Below are positions 6,931-12,376 of a stretch of 12,376 nucleotides of DNA, in pieces. How positions within the stretch are numbered: the first letter of the stretch is position 1; every line of letters starts with the position of its first letter. The notes beneath the pieces are model-generated. The model had not been told where the DNA came from. It ran no database searches and was given only the letters and a program-made list of their open reading frames with translations. Origin of the DNA: Methanoregula sp. UBA276 (GTDB lineage Archaea > Halobacteriota > Methanomicrobia > Methanomicrobiales > Methanospirillaceae); NCBI GenBank assembly GCA_002508495.1, contig DANA01000078.1, positions 1-12,376 on the forward strand. Reading direction: 5' to 3'. Position numbers and translations under genes: made by a program.

Positions 6931-6947
6931 GGGGGCAAACTGCCCCC
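6931..6947. other. GC-rich 7-bp hairpin downstream of glyS
   Basis: GGGGGCA-AAC-TGCCCCC is a perfect stem with a three-base loop. It lies between the glyS terminator and the first repeat copy and has no T-tract. It may belong to a longer version of the repeat; the second copy lacks it. Confidence 0.6.
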
Positions 6948-6960
6948 GTACCCCCATTTA

Positions 6961-7085
6961 CGATGCCTGCCGCCGCCCCGAAGGGCGCCCCCGTGGCGGC
7001 CTCAATAGACTGTTTTATTTTTCGAACGTGGTAATTGCCCAGCGAGGCCCCGACGAGGCGGCCGAGCGACCCCCGTAGGGGGTGG
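6961..7085 (+). repeat. Structured intergenic repeat, copy 1 (upstream of hef)
   Basis: This copy matches 9468-9592 in the same orientation. It starts with CGATGCC and a stem GCCGCCGC (6969-6976) / GTGGCGGC (6993-7000), whose only non-Watson-Crick pair is G-T. It then has TCAAT, a variable A/T-richer spacer, and a 56-base core (7030-7085) identical at 52 positions to 9537-9592. The core contains the hairpin ACCCCC-GTA-GGGGGT. No open frame with a ribosome site is evident. The rest of the gap up to hef (7086-7191) is C-rich, with CCCCC/GGGGG pairing at 7086-7104 and the hef TATA box. Confidence 0.85.
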
Positions 7086-7156
7086 CCCCCTTCATCAGCG
7101 GGGGTTTGGGAGCGGCAGCCCCCATAAGCCGTACTTTCACCCCATCCCCCATCCCC

Positions 7157-7162
7157 TTATAA
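7157..7162 (+). promoter_or_regulatory. TATA box of hef
   Basis: TTATAA in a C-rich stretch, centred about 32 bases before the ATG at 7192. No ribosome site follows, so a leaderless or very short-leader mRNA is expected. Confidence 0.55.
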
Positions 7163-7191
7163 CCCCCGGCAACCAAACCTCCATTCAGCCA

Positions 7192-9429
7192 ATGGAATAC
7201 ATCAGTCACCCGATGATCCGGCCGGAGAGCGTCGAAAAGCGGGAGTACCAGCTCGCCATCGCGATGAAGGCGCTGGACGCAAACACGATGGTCATCCTCC
7301 CCACGGGTCTTGGCAAGACTGCCATTGCCCTCCTCGTAGCAGCATCACGGCTCTATAATGACGGGGGCAAGGTTCTGGTCCTTGCCCCGACCAAGCCGCT
7401 CGTTGAGCAGCACCTCCGCTCCTTTGAGCGATACCTCAACCTTGATGCGAACAAAGACTATGGAGAATCCCCGTTTGTCATGTTCACGGGCGATGCCCCC
7501 CCTGATGAGCGGACCGCCGACTGGGAACGTGCCACGGTCATCCTTGCCACCCCGCAGGTCATCAAGAACGACCTCATTGCCGGGCGCTATACGCTGGCGG
7601 ATGTGACCCTGATGGTGGTCGACGAGTGCCACCGGGCAGTGGGGAACTATGCCTACGTCTTCCTTGCGCAGCGCTACCTTGCCTCTGCGGATAAACCTCT
7701 CCTGCTCGCGATGACCGCTTCCCCGGGCGGGGCACAGGAGAAGGTGCAGGATGTCTGTGCCAACCTCGGGATTGCCCATGTCGAGACCCGGAACGAGAAC
7801 GATCCCGACGTGCGGCCGTATGTATTCGAGCGCGAGGTCGAGTATCTCAGTATCGACCTCCCGCCCGACCTGAAATCCGCCATCGCAATCATCAACGGCC
7901 TCATTGGTGAGCGGCTGGCGCTCCTGTCCTCGCTCCGCTTCGAGGTGCCAAAGCGCGAGAAACTGAGCATGAAAGCGCTCAACGCCATCAACGCCCAGAT
8001 CCAGCAGCGTATCCAGGCACGGGACCCGGTGGCATACCAGGCAGCATCGGTCTATGCCGAGTGCATGAAACTCCGGCATGCAGTAACCCTTGCCGAGTCA
8101 CAGGGAAGCGACGTGCTCAAAGGGTACCTTGCCAAACTTATCGCGGAAGGGACCGGATCCGGCGGGAGCAAAGCGAGCCAGCGCCTGGCTGCCGACCAGT
8201 CGTTTCGCGAGCTTGCTGCCCGTTCCACGGAATGGACGCGGGAACTGCACCCTAAAGCAGAGATCGTGCTCGACCTTGTCCGGGCACAGCTGGCCCAACA
8301 CCCAAAGAGCCGGATCATCGTCTTTGCAACCTACCGGGACACCGTCCAGCGCCTTGCCGACCTGCTTGCTGCAAACGGTATCGCGTGCGAGCGGTTCGTA
8401 GGGCAGGCCACGAAAGATACCGAAAAAGGCCTTTCCCAGAAGAAGCAGATCGCGGCCCTCACCCGTTTCCGGGAAGGGGAGTTCAGGGTCCTGATCGCCA
8501 CGTCGGTGGGGGAGGAAGGGCTGGACGTGCCCTCGACCGACATGGTCATCTTTTACGAGGCGGTCCCGTCCGAGATCCGCTCGATCCAGCGCAAGGGACG
8601 CACGGGGCGGCACGCGGCCGGCCGGGTCGTTGTCCTTGTCACCAAAGGAACGTCTGACGAGGTCTTCCAGCATGTCAGTAATGCAAAGGAGCGGATGATG
8701 CACAAGAGCATGCGTTCGATGGCAAACATGACCGCTCCGGCACAGCGCCCGATCATCGCGGAGCAGGCCAGCATCGGCGAATTCACGCCGCAGGGTCCGA
8801 AGATCATCATCGATGACCGCGAGACCTCGTCAAAAGTCGTTGAGGCCCTCTCGAATATGGGTGCAGCGGTGCGCCTTGAACGACTCCCCCACGGCGACTA
8901 TGCCATCGGTGACCGTATCCTCATCGAGCGCAAGACCGCCCGCGACTTTGCCGACACCCTCATCGACCGCGACCTTCTCGGGCAGGCAAAGGCAATGGCC
9001 GAAGCCGTGACCCGCCCGGTCCTCATTATCGAGGGAGGGGACATCTACACCCAGCGGGACATCAACCCGAACGCGATCCGGGGGGTTCTTGCTGCCCTCT
9101 CCATTGACATGGGTGTCTCTGTCCTCTTCACCCGCGACGAGCAGGACACGGCGCAGGTGCTCATGGTGCTTGCCCGGCGCGAGGAGGGGGAGCGGGGCGA
9201 ACGCAAGGCGCACCCCCACAAGACCCATCGCTCGGTGCGGGAAGACCAGGAGTATATCATCTCGGCCTTCCCGGAGATTGGCATGAAGAACGCCCGTTTG
9301 TTGTTATCGCATTTCGGTTCGATTCAGGCTGTTTCGAACGCTTCCTTAGAAGAGCTCGTTGCGGTGAAGGGGATTGGGGAGAAGACCGGGCAGCGGGTGT
9401 TCGAGCTGTGCCGGGCGAGGTACGGGTGA
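7192..9429 (+). CDS. hef: Hef: superfamily 2 helicase fused to XPF/ERCC4 nuclease
   Basis: The protein is 745 aa, full length for Hef, the archaeal FANCM/XPF relative that remodels and cuts branched DNA at stalled forks. The helicase part has Walker A P37-TGLGKT43, the DECH box D144-ECH147 and motif VI Q466-RKGRTGR473; a helical insert lies around 250-340. The nuclease part has IIIDDRE (D541, D542, R543, E544), GDY (D569) and the catalytic E579-RK-xxx-D585-F, so it looks active. Two helix-hairpin-helix motifs close the protein (FPEIGMKNARLLLSHFG; LVAVKGIGEKTG). The ATG at 7192 starts close to the conserved first helix and has TATA upstream. The gene stands alone, flanked by two direct repeat copies, and no partner gene is adjacent. 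Confidence 0.96.
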   Translation: MEYISHPMIRPESVEKREYQLAIAMKALDANTMVILPTGLGKTAIALLVAASRLYNDGGKVLVLAPTKPLVEQHLRSFERYLNLDANKDYGESPFVMFTGDAPPDERTADWERATVILATPQVIKNDLIAGRYTLADVTLMVVDECHRAVGNYAYVFLAQRYLASADKPLLLAMTASPGGAQEKVQDVCANLGIAHVETRNENDPDVRPYVFEREVEYLSIDLPPDLKSAIAIINGLIGERLALLSSLRFEVPKREKLSMKALNAINAQIQQRIQARDPVAYQAASVYAECMKLRHAVTLAESQGSDVLKGYLAKLIAEGTGSGGSKASQRLAADQSFRELAARSTEWTRELHPKAEIVLDLVRAQLAQHPKSRIIVFATYRDTVQRLADLLAANGIACERFVGQATKDTEKGLSQKKQIAALTRFREGEFRVLIATSVGEEGLDVPSTDMVIFYEAVPSEIRSIQRKGRTGRHAAGRVVVLVTKGTSDEVFQHVSNAKERMMHKSMRSMANMTAPAQRPIIAEQASIGEFTPQGPKIIIDDRETSSKVVEALSNMGAAVRLERLPHGDYAIGDRILIERKTARDFADTLIDRDLLGQAKAMAEAVTRPVLIIEGGDIYTQRDINPNAIRGVLAALSIDMGVSVLFTRDEQDTAQVLMVLARREEGERGERKAHPHKTHRSVREDQEYIISAFPEIGMKNARLLLSHFGSIQAVSNASLEELVAVKGIGEKTGQRVFELCRARYG

Positions 9430-9451
9430 ACGTCTCAGTCATACGTTTGTC

Positions 9452-9456
9452 TTTTT
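9452..9456 (+). terminator. T-tract after hef
   Basis: TTTGTCTTTTTGTG lies 22 bases after the stop. The tract is short and has no clear hairpin; the adjacent repeat copy could also contribute to termination. Confidence 0.3.
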
Positions 9457-9467
9457 GTGAAAAATTG

Positions 9468-9592
9468 CGATGCCCCGCCGCCACCCCCGCGGGGCCCCCC
9501 AGTGGCGGCATCAATTACCGTACAAATCCAAAAACCGGTAATTGCCCGGCGAGGCCCTGGCGAGGCGGCCGAGCGACCCCCGAAGGGGGTGG
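9468..9592 (+). repeat. Structured intergenic repeat, copy 2 (downstream of hef)
   Basis: Same orientation as 6961-7085. It starts CGATGCC and has a perfect 8-bp stem GCCGCCAC (9477-9484) / GTGGCGGC (9502-9509) around the palindrome CCCCGCGGGG. Then come TCAAT, a variable spacer and the 56-base core at 9537-9592. The core differs from copy 1 at four positions; in hairpin B only the loop changes (ACCCCC-GAA-GGGGGT here). It begins 39 bases after the hef stop. Confidence 0.85.
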
Positions 9593-9860
9593 GAAGGCTC
9601 CCTGATTCACAACGTGAGTCATCGCATCAGACCCCCCACCCCCTCAGGAAATAATTTTCAATCGACCCCGCTGCTGCGCCCGGAAATGTTCAATCGCGAT
9701 CCGATCAATCGAACGAACCCCTCACGTCGGAACATGAAACAACGAGTAAAGTACCCCCTTAGTCAGTCAAGTATTTACCCGGAAATAAAGAGTGTACTTT
9801 ACACCCGGTTATCACGATTGAAAACGATCCGGCAGGGGAATCCCACCCAACCGGTCCTGA
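9593..9860. other. Gene-free stretch with inverted and spaced repeats
   Basis: This region separates the convergent ends of hef and the CARF-like gene. I find no convincing gene in it. A perfect 10-bp inverted repeat, TTTTCAATCG (9655-9664) / CGATTGAAAA (9815-9824), encloses about 150 bases. CAATCG also recurs at 9691-9696 and 9706-9711. The right half holds three small palindromes, listed separately. Confidence 0.6.
9746..9804. repeat. Three evenly spaced GTA-N2/3-TAC palindromes
   Basis: GTA-AAG-TAC (9746-9754), GTA-TT-TAC (9771-9778) and GTA-CTT-TAC (9794-9802) have centres about 24 bases apart. The first and third are also perfect inverted copies of each other. The third extends to GTGTA-CTT-TACAC (9792-9804). 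CCC or CCCGG follows each site. Confidence 0.55.
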
Positions 9861-10709
9861 TCACAACCCGTCCAGTATCTGTTTCACAAGCGAGTTTGTT
9901 GCAGGATCCGCAAAAAACCGGAACGCGGTCTCGCCATTCTGCGTGATCCGGTATGACTTCTCTTTCTGGTTCTTACTGCCCGTCCCTTCTTCAATAAGGC
10001 CGGCCCCGGTAAGCATCTTCAGGAACCACGAGAACGTTGCCTGCGACAGGTCATTCGCCGGCTTCCACCCCCGCTTAAACTGCGGCACCGGCTTCTTTGG
10101 ATCCGGCGTGCGGACCCTCTGGCGGACATACAGCGGCCAGACTTGGTTGAACAGGTACTGCCGGGGGATGAACGGGAGACCCGTCGCCGGTACTGGTACC
10201 GGCCGGTTCCGGAGCAGCACGGCAAGGATCGTCTGGTAATTCACGTTCGTCATCATCCCCCTTATGTCCCGGTCGGGCACCGGGACCCGGCGGGGGGCCT
10301 TCCCGTCGAACGCGCTCCAGACCTCGCCGCCGGTCCATGGTGCAAGGGAAAGGAGCGCCATGCACAGCTCCTTTGGCCCGCCCGAGAGATCGAACGTGAT
10401 GCGGGCCCGCCGGTTGTCGCGCCGGATTCTCGCCAGTACCATGCCGGCCGATTCGTAGACCGGCGACCCTGCCATCTCGCGGGTGAACGGGATCGAGAGG
10501 GAAGCTGCCAGTTCCTTCACCGCCTCAGTTGCCCGGTGGGTTGCCACCCGCCGGGCATCGATCCGCGGATCCTGCCGGCTCCCCGGCGACTCCATCGCGG
10601 TAATCACGTACACCCGGGTGACGCCCGGAAGCTGGCGGAGGATAGCCGGAAACGCCGTATGGATCCATTCCCCGGCGCTGATGATATGGACGTGTTCGCC
10701 CGTTTTCAT
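9861..10709 (-). CDS. CARF-like sensor domain with C-terminal winged helix (transcription regulator)
   Basis: The protein is 282 aa. The N-terminal part looks like a Rossmann-type CARF domain: strand and turn VHIISAGEW (7-15), VYVIT (33-37), and D107-LSGGPK113-EL, comparable to the D/N-x-T/S-G-G-T/P-K motif that contacts ligand in CARF proteins. The C-terminal part (about 218-265) is a winged helix (LSQATFSWFLKMLTGAGLIEE then KSYRITQNGE), with a basic linker before it. This layout matches Csa3-type and DUF6293/HFX_2341-type regulators, so it may sense a nucleotide, perhaps cyclic oligoadenylate, and bind DNA. No CRISPR array or cas gene is nearby. A TATA-like ATATTTAA lies about 27 bases before the ATG and no SD is present, pointing to a leaderless mRNA. 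Family assignment is from motifs only. Confidence 0.75.
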   Translation of the reverse strand: MKTGEHVHIISAGEWIHTAFPAILRQLPGVTRVYVITAMESPGSRQDPRIDARRVATHRATEAVKELAASLSIPFTREMAGSPVYESAGMVLARIRRDNRRARITFDLSGGPKELCMALLSLAPWTGGEVWSAFDGKAPRRVPVPDRDIRGMMTNVNYQTILAVLLRNRPVPVPATGLPFIPRQYLFNQVWPLYVRQRVRTPDPKKPVPQFKRGWKPANDLSQATFSWFLKMLTGAGLIEEGTGSKNQKEKSYRITQNGETAFRFFADPATNSLVKQILDGL

Positions 10710-10730
10710 GGATCCGGGTCGCCCGTATTG

Positions 10731-10740
10731 GGTTAAATAT
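10731..10740 (-). promoter_or_regulatory. TATA box of the CARF-like regulator
   Basis: ATATTTAACC on the minus strand, centred about 27 bases from the ATG at 10709, which puts the start of transcription at or next to the start codon. Confidence 0.6.
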
Positions 10741-10752
10741 TTTCAGGTTAAT

Positions 10753-10768
10753 AAAAAACCGGGAAAAA
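10753..10768 (-). terminator. T-tracts after the p27-family gene
   Basis: On the minus strand TTTTT (10768-10764) and TTTTTT (10758-10753) lie 12-29 bases after the stop, without a clear stem. They separate this gene from the next promoter. Confidence 0.4.
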
Positions 10769-10779
10769 TAGAAGGTTTT

Positions 10780-11184
10780 TCAGAGTCTGCACAGCGTGTC
10801 GAGAGCGTCGGTTCCTTCCTTGATCGCACCCATCAGGGTGAGAACGTGGTTGGGGTCCTTCTCGTCCTGTACCCGGAGGCAGAGCGAATGGATCGTAAAT
10901 GCAAGTTCTTCGGCAAGACCGCCGGCCTCGCACGCGCAGGTCTCTTCACCGTCATGCCCGGCATGCGCGGGTTCTGGTGCAGGAGCGGGTGCTGCCCGGG
11001 GCACGGTTGTAGCCGCGGCAGGCTGGGGTGTTGCGGCAATGGCATTCTCTGCGCACACGACGCAGAGTGTCTTCCCCTTGACCTCAAAAAGCGGGCATCC
11101 GCAGGCCTTGCAGGACTTTTCCAGCATCTTTCCCCCTTTTAAGAGGTATTCTGCCATTATTTCCTCTTCTTTGCGTGATGTCAT
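10780..11184 (-). CDS. Autoantigen p27 (SSSCA1-like) family zinc protein
   Basis: The 134-aa protein has the family signature near the N-terminus: MAEYLLKGGKML followed by a four-cysteine zinc knuckle, C25-KA-C28-G-C-PLFEVKGKTL-C41-VV-C44. A flexible Ala/Pro-rich linker (about 48-75) follows, then an amphipathic helical tail (about 88-134). The archaeal function is not established. Unusual here is H74-AG-H77 followed by C83-A-C85 at the end of the linker, which could make a second metal site. The ATG at 11184 has GGTGA (11195-11191) six bases upstream and a TATA element at 11222-11214. The gene is divergent from the UPF0147 gene across an 79-base spacer. Confidence 0.88.
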   Translation of the reverse strand: MTSRKEEEIMAEYLLKGGKMLEKSCKACGCPLFEVKGKTLCVVCAENAIAATPQPAAATTVPRAAPAPAPEPAHAGHDGEETCACEAGGLAEELAFTIHSLCLRVQDEKDPNHVLTLMGAIKEGTDALDTLCRL

Positions 11185-11213
11185 CTTCTGTCACCGTCGT
11201 TTCCGGTATTCAA

Positions 11214-11222
11214 CCTATATAT
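11214..11222. promoter_or_regulatory. Symmetrical TATA element shared by divergent p27 and UPF0147 genes
   Basis: CTATATATG is nearly symmetrical and lies 34 bases from the p27 ATG and 46 bases from the UPF0147 ATG. Each gene's ribosome site would fall at or just after the predicted start. A second plus-strand candidate, GCATATTAAC (11232-11241), is probably too close to the UPF0147 start. Confidence 0.5.
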
Positions 11223-11263
11223 GTCGGTTCGGCATATTAACTAAGGTAAACCGGGAGGTTACC

Positions 11264-11527
11264 ATGCCCAACCCAGAAAAAACAATGGAAAACTGTATCC
11301 TGATGCTGCAGCACATCCAGGAAGACAGTTCGATACCCCGAAATATCCGTCGCGTAGCTGATGAGACACGGTCGCTGCTGGTAAATGATTCCAAGGCCAT
11401 GGGGCTGCGGGCTGCGGAAGCCATCTCGAAGATTGATGAGATCTCCAACGACCCCAATATGCCCATTCACGCGCGGACCCGCATCTGGGAACTTGTCTCC
11501 CAGCTTGAGACCATCCCGCTGGATTAA
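11264..11527 (+). CDS. UPF0147 family small archaeal protein
   Basis: The 87-aa, all-helical protein matches the archaea-specific UPF0147 family in length and sequence: an N-terminal helix with ILMLQHIQEDSSIPRNIRR, a central NDSKAMGLRAAEAISKID segment, and a C-terminal end with SNDPNMPIHARTRIWEL. No catalytic motif is visible and the function is unknown to me. The start is well supported by GGAGGT (11254-11259) four bases before the ATG, the best ribosome site in the window, which suggests strong translation. Transcription probably starts from the TATA element shared with the p27 gene. A T7 tract follows the stop. Confidence 0.93.
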   Translation: MPNPEKTMENCILMLQHIQEDSSIPRNIRRVADETRSLLVNDSKAMGLRAAEAISKIDEISNDPNMPIHARTRIWELVSQLETIPLD

Positions 11528-11535
11528 TTAAATCC

Positions 11536-11542
11536 TTTTTTT
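11536..11542 (+). terminator. T7 terminator after UPF0147
   Basis: Seven T residues, eight bases after the stop, in CCTTTTTTTCG. The same 11 bases recur at 11675-11685. Confidence 0.55.
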
Positions 11543-11808
11543 CGCTTGTTCAAAATTGCCTGGTCACGACTTGGTATGTCAGCAGGTGCACTATTGGAAA
11601 TACCCTGCAGCCAATAAAAAGTTCAGGAAAATACCCGCGTAACCTCTCTTGATGGGGAAATGAATCGCATCAACCCTTTTTTTCGGGGTGTCTTCGCGGT
11701 CACGGACGTTTTTTGTTCGCAGGTTCCTGCCGTAATAGCGTAACTTTCCGTTCCGGGCGGTTGATTGCCCCTACATTCCCGTGATGTTCCGGCAATACTT
11801 AGGCATTT
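11543..11808. other. Gene-free spacer with paired T-tracts and interleaved stems
   Basis: I find no convincing gene in this stretch. It contains TATTGG (11592-11597) / CCAATA (11611-11616), interleaved with GCAGG (11582-11586) / CCTGC (11604-11608), and a T7 tract at 11677-11683. Further on are GCAGG-TT-CCTGC (11719-11730) and a T6 at 11709-11714. A small RNA from about 11556 to 11683, starting after the ATTAATTAAAT element, is conceivable but not shown. Confidence 0.35.
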
Positions 11809-11809
11809 C

Positions 11810-11823
11810 ATACGTATTATATA
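11810..11823 (+). promoter_or_regulatory. TATA box of the ferritin-like gene with adjacent palindrome
   Basis: TTATATA (11817-11823) is about 49 bases before the ATG, predicting a leader of about 23 bases that includes the ribosome site. The palindrome ATACGTAT (11810-11817) abuts it where TFB or a regulator would bind. Confidence 0.6.
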
Positions 11824-11868
11824 CCTCAACGGGTAATAGAAGGTTAAAAACCATTCAGAGGTGTGATC

Positions 11869-12324
11869 ATGAACGCAGAAGATGCAAAGAAGATTATTTC
11901 GACCGCTATTGACCGCGAAGTGGAAGCCTACACCTTTTACCGCAGCGTTGCCGACCGGGTAAAGGACAGCAGCCTGAAATCGCTCTTCGCCGAGCTCGCC
12001 GAAGAGGAGAAGAAGCACCGCGAGTTTTTGCAGGGCTTCCTGACCAAGGATGCCGGCAAGATGAAGTTCACCGCGGGTCATGACTATAAAGTCGGGGACT
12101 CTCTCCCAACGCCTCCCCTGACCGCCGACCTGAAACCGCTCGACGGTCTGGTCCTTGCCATCAAAAAGGAGCTTGAGGCCATGCAGACCTATACCCGGCT
12201 TGCAAAGGCTGCAGGGGACACCGAGACACAACTCCTCTTCTCCCAGCTTGCCAACATGGAGCGGTCGCACAAGGCACGGCTCGAGGACATCTATACCAAC
12301 ATGGCATTCCCCGAAACCTGGTAA
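11869..12324 (+). CDS. Ferritin-like di-iron protein (rubrerythrin-type, no rubredoxin domain)
   Basis: The 151-aa protein forms a four-helix bundle with two half-repeats carrying the usual di-iron ligands: E19 in REVEAYTFY, E47-KK-H50, E103 in KELEAMQTY, and E131-RS-H134. This is the rubrerythrin-like pattern. There is no C-terminal CxxC rubredoxin domain, and the chain ends in the typical PETW. It probably reduces peroxide or handles iron in the cytoplasm of this anaerobe; the reaction cannot be decided from sequence. I choose the ATG at 11869 rather than the in-frame GTG at 11863, because GAGGTG (11858-11863) is a good ribosome site five bases before the ATG. A TATA box with a palindrome lies upstream and a hairpin terminator follows. 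Confidence 0.92.
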   Translation: MNAEDAKKIISTAIDREVEAYTFYRSVADRVKDSSLKSLFAELAEEEKKHREFLQGFLTKDAGKMKFTAGHDYKVGDSLPTPPLTADLKPLDGLVLAIKKELEAMQTYTRLAKAAGDTETQLLFSQLANMERSHKARLEDIYTNMAFPETW

Positions 12325-12338
12325 GTCCTGCTGGTCAC

Positions 12339-12376
12339 GGTGCCCCCGGAGGCACCACGATTCTCTCTCCTTTTTT
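12339..12376 (+). terminator. Hairpin and T6 terminator of the ferritin-like gene
   Basis: A perfect 6-bp stem GGTGCC (12339-12344) / GGCACC (12351-12356) with loop CCCGGA is followed by a pyrimidine stretch ending in six T residues at the window edge. Confidence 0.6.

Noticed and set aside
7015..7209. 63-aa ORF on the minus strand through repeat copy 1
   Set aside because: It is read through GC-rich repeat and C-rich sequence, overlaps the hef promoter and start, and has low-complexity composition (GGRSAAS). The matching frame in copy 2 only reflects the shared DNA.
9746..9804. CRISPR array
   Set aside because: The repeated units are only 8-9 bases with 24-base steps and are imperfect; no cas genes are present.
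9542..9946. 134-aa plus-strand ORF from repeat copy 2 into the CARF-like gene
   Set aside because: No ribosome site, no recognisable domain, starts in the repeat and ends antisense to a better-supported gene.
11623..12270. 215-aa minus-strand ORF antisense to the ferritin-like gene
   Set aside because: Most of it is the complement of a clear gene. The non-overlapping 63 codons from an ATG at 11811 have no ribosome site and look unlike a protein.

Overview
The window looks like chromosomal DNA of a methanogenic archaeon, most likely order Methanomicrobiales (a Methanoregula-like lineage is my best guess). The reasons are an archaeal/eukaryal-type glycyl-tRNA synthetase, a full-length Hef helicase-nuclease, archaea-specific UPF0147 and autoantigen-p27 family genes, and a PEGA surface protein of the kind common in these methanogens. 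TATA boxes of archaeal type sit 25-35 bases before many starts, with a mix of leaderless genes and genes with GGTGA/GAGGTG ribosome sites. No rRNA, tRNA, CRISPR array, cas gene, transposase or integrase is visible.

Layout. Positions 1-1056 (minus): a membrane protein cut by the left edge, and a secreted, membrane-anchored PEGA protein. Positions 1195-3219 (plus): a 14-TM DHA2-type drug exporter, then a TMEM175-type potassium-channel homologue whose TATA box overlaps the exporter stop codon. Positions 3288-4866 (minus): a 41-residue zinc ribbon resembling the TFIIS catalytic ribbon, a UPF0173 metallo-beta-lactamase-fold hydrolase, and an archaeal protein with two helix-turn-helix segments. The latter is divergent from glyS (5167-6888, plus); the spacer holds a palindrome and four TTCCGG/CCGGAA sites. 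Then come hef (7192-9429, plus), flanked by two direct copies of a ~125-bp structured repeat, and a gene-free stretch with three evenly spaced GTA-N2/3-TAC palindromes. A CARF-like/winged-helix regulator (9861-10709, minus) and a p27-family zinc protein (10780-11184, minus) follow. UPF0147 (11264-11527, plus) is divergent from p27 over one shared TATA box. A 341-bp spacer with paired T-tracts leads to a ferritin-like protein (11869-12324, plus).

The genes do not form one pathway. Most have their own promoter, and the content is housekeeping (translation, fork repair, iron/oxygen handling, transport) mixed with poorly characterised archaeal regulators. The points most worth a second look are the repeat pair around hef with structure-preserving substitutions, the stand-alone CARF-like regulator without CRISPR nearby, the miniature TFIIS-like ribbon with an Asp-Asp pair, and the operator-like clusters before glyS and after hef.
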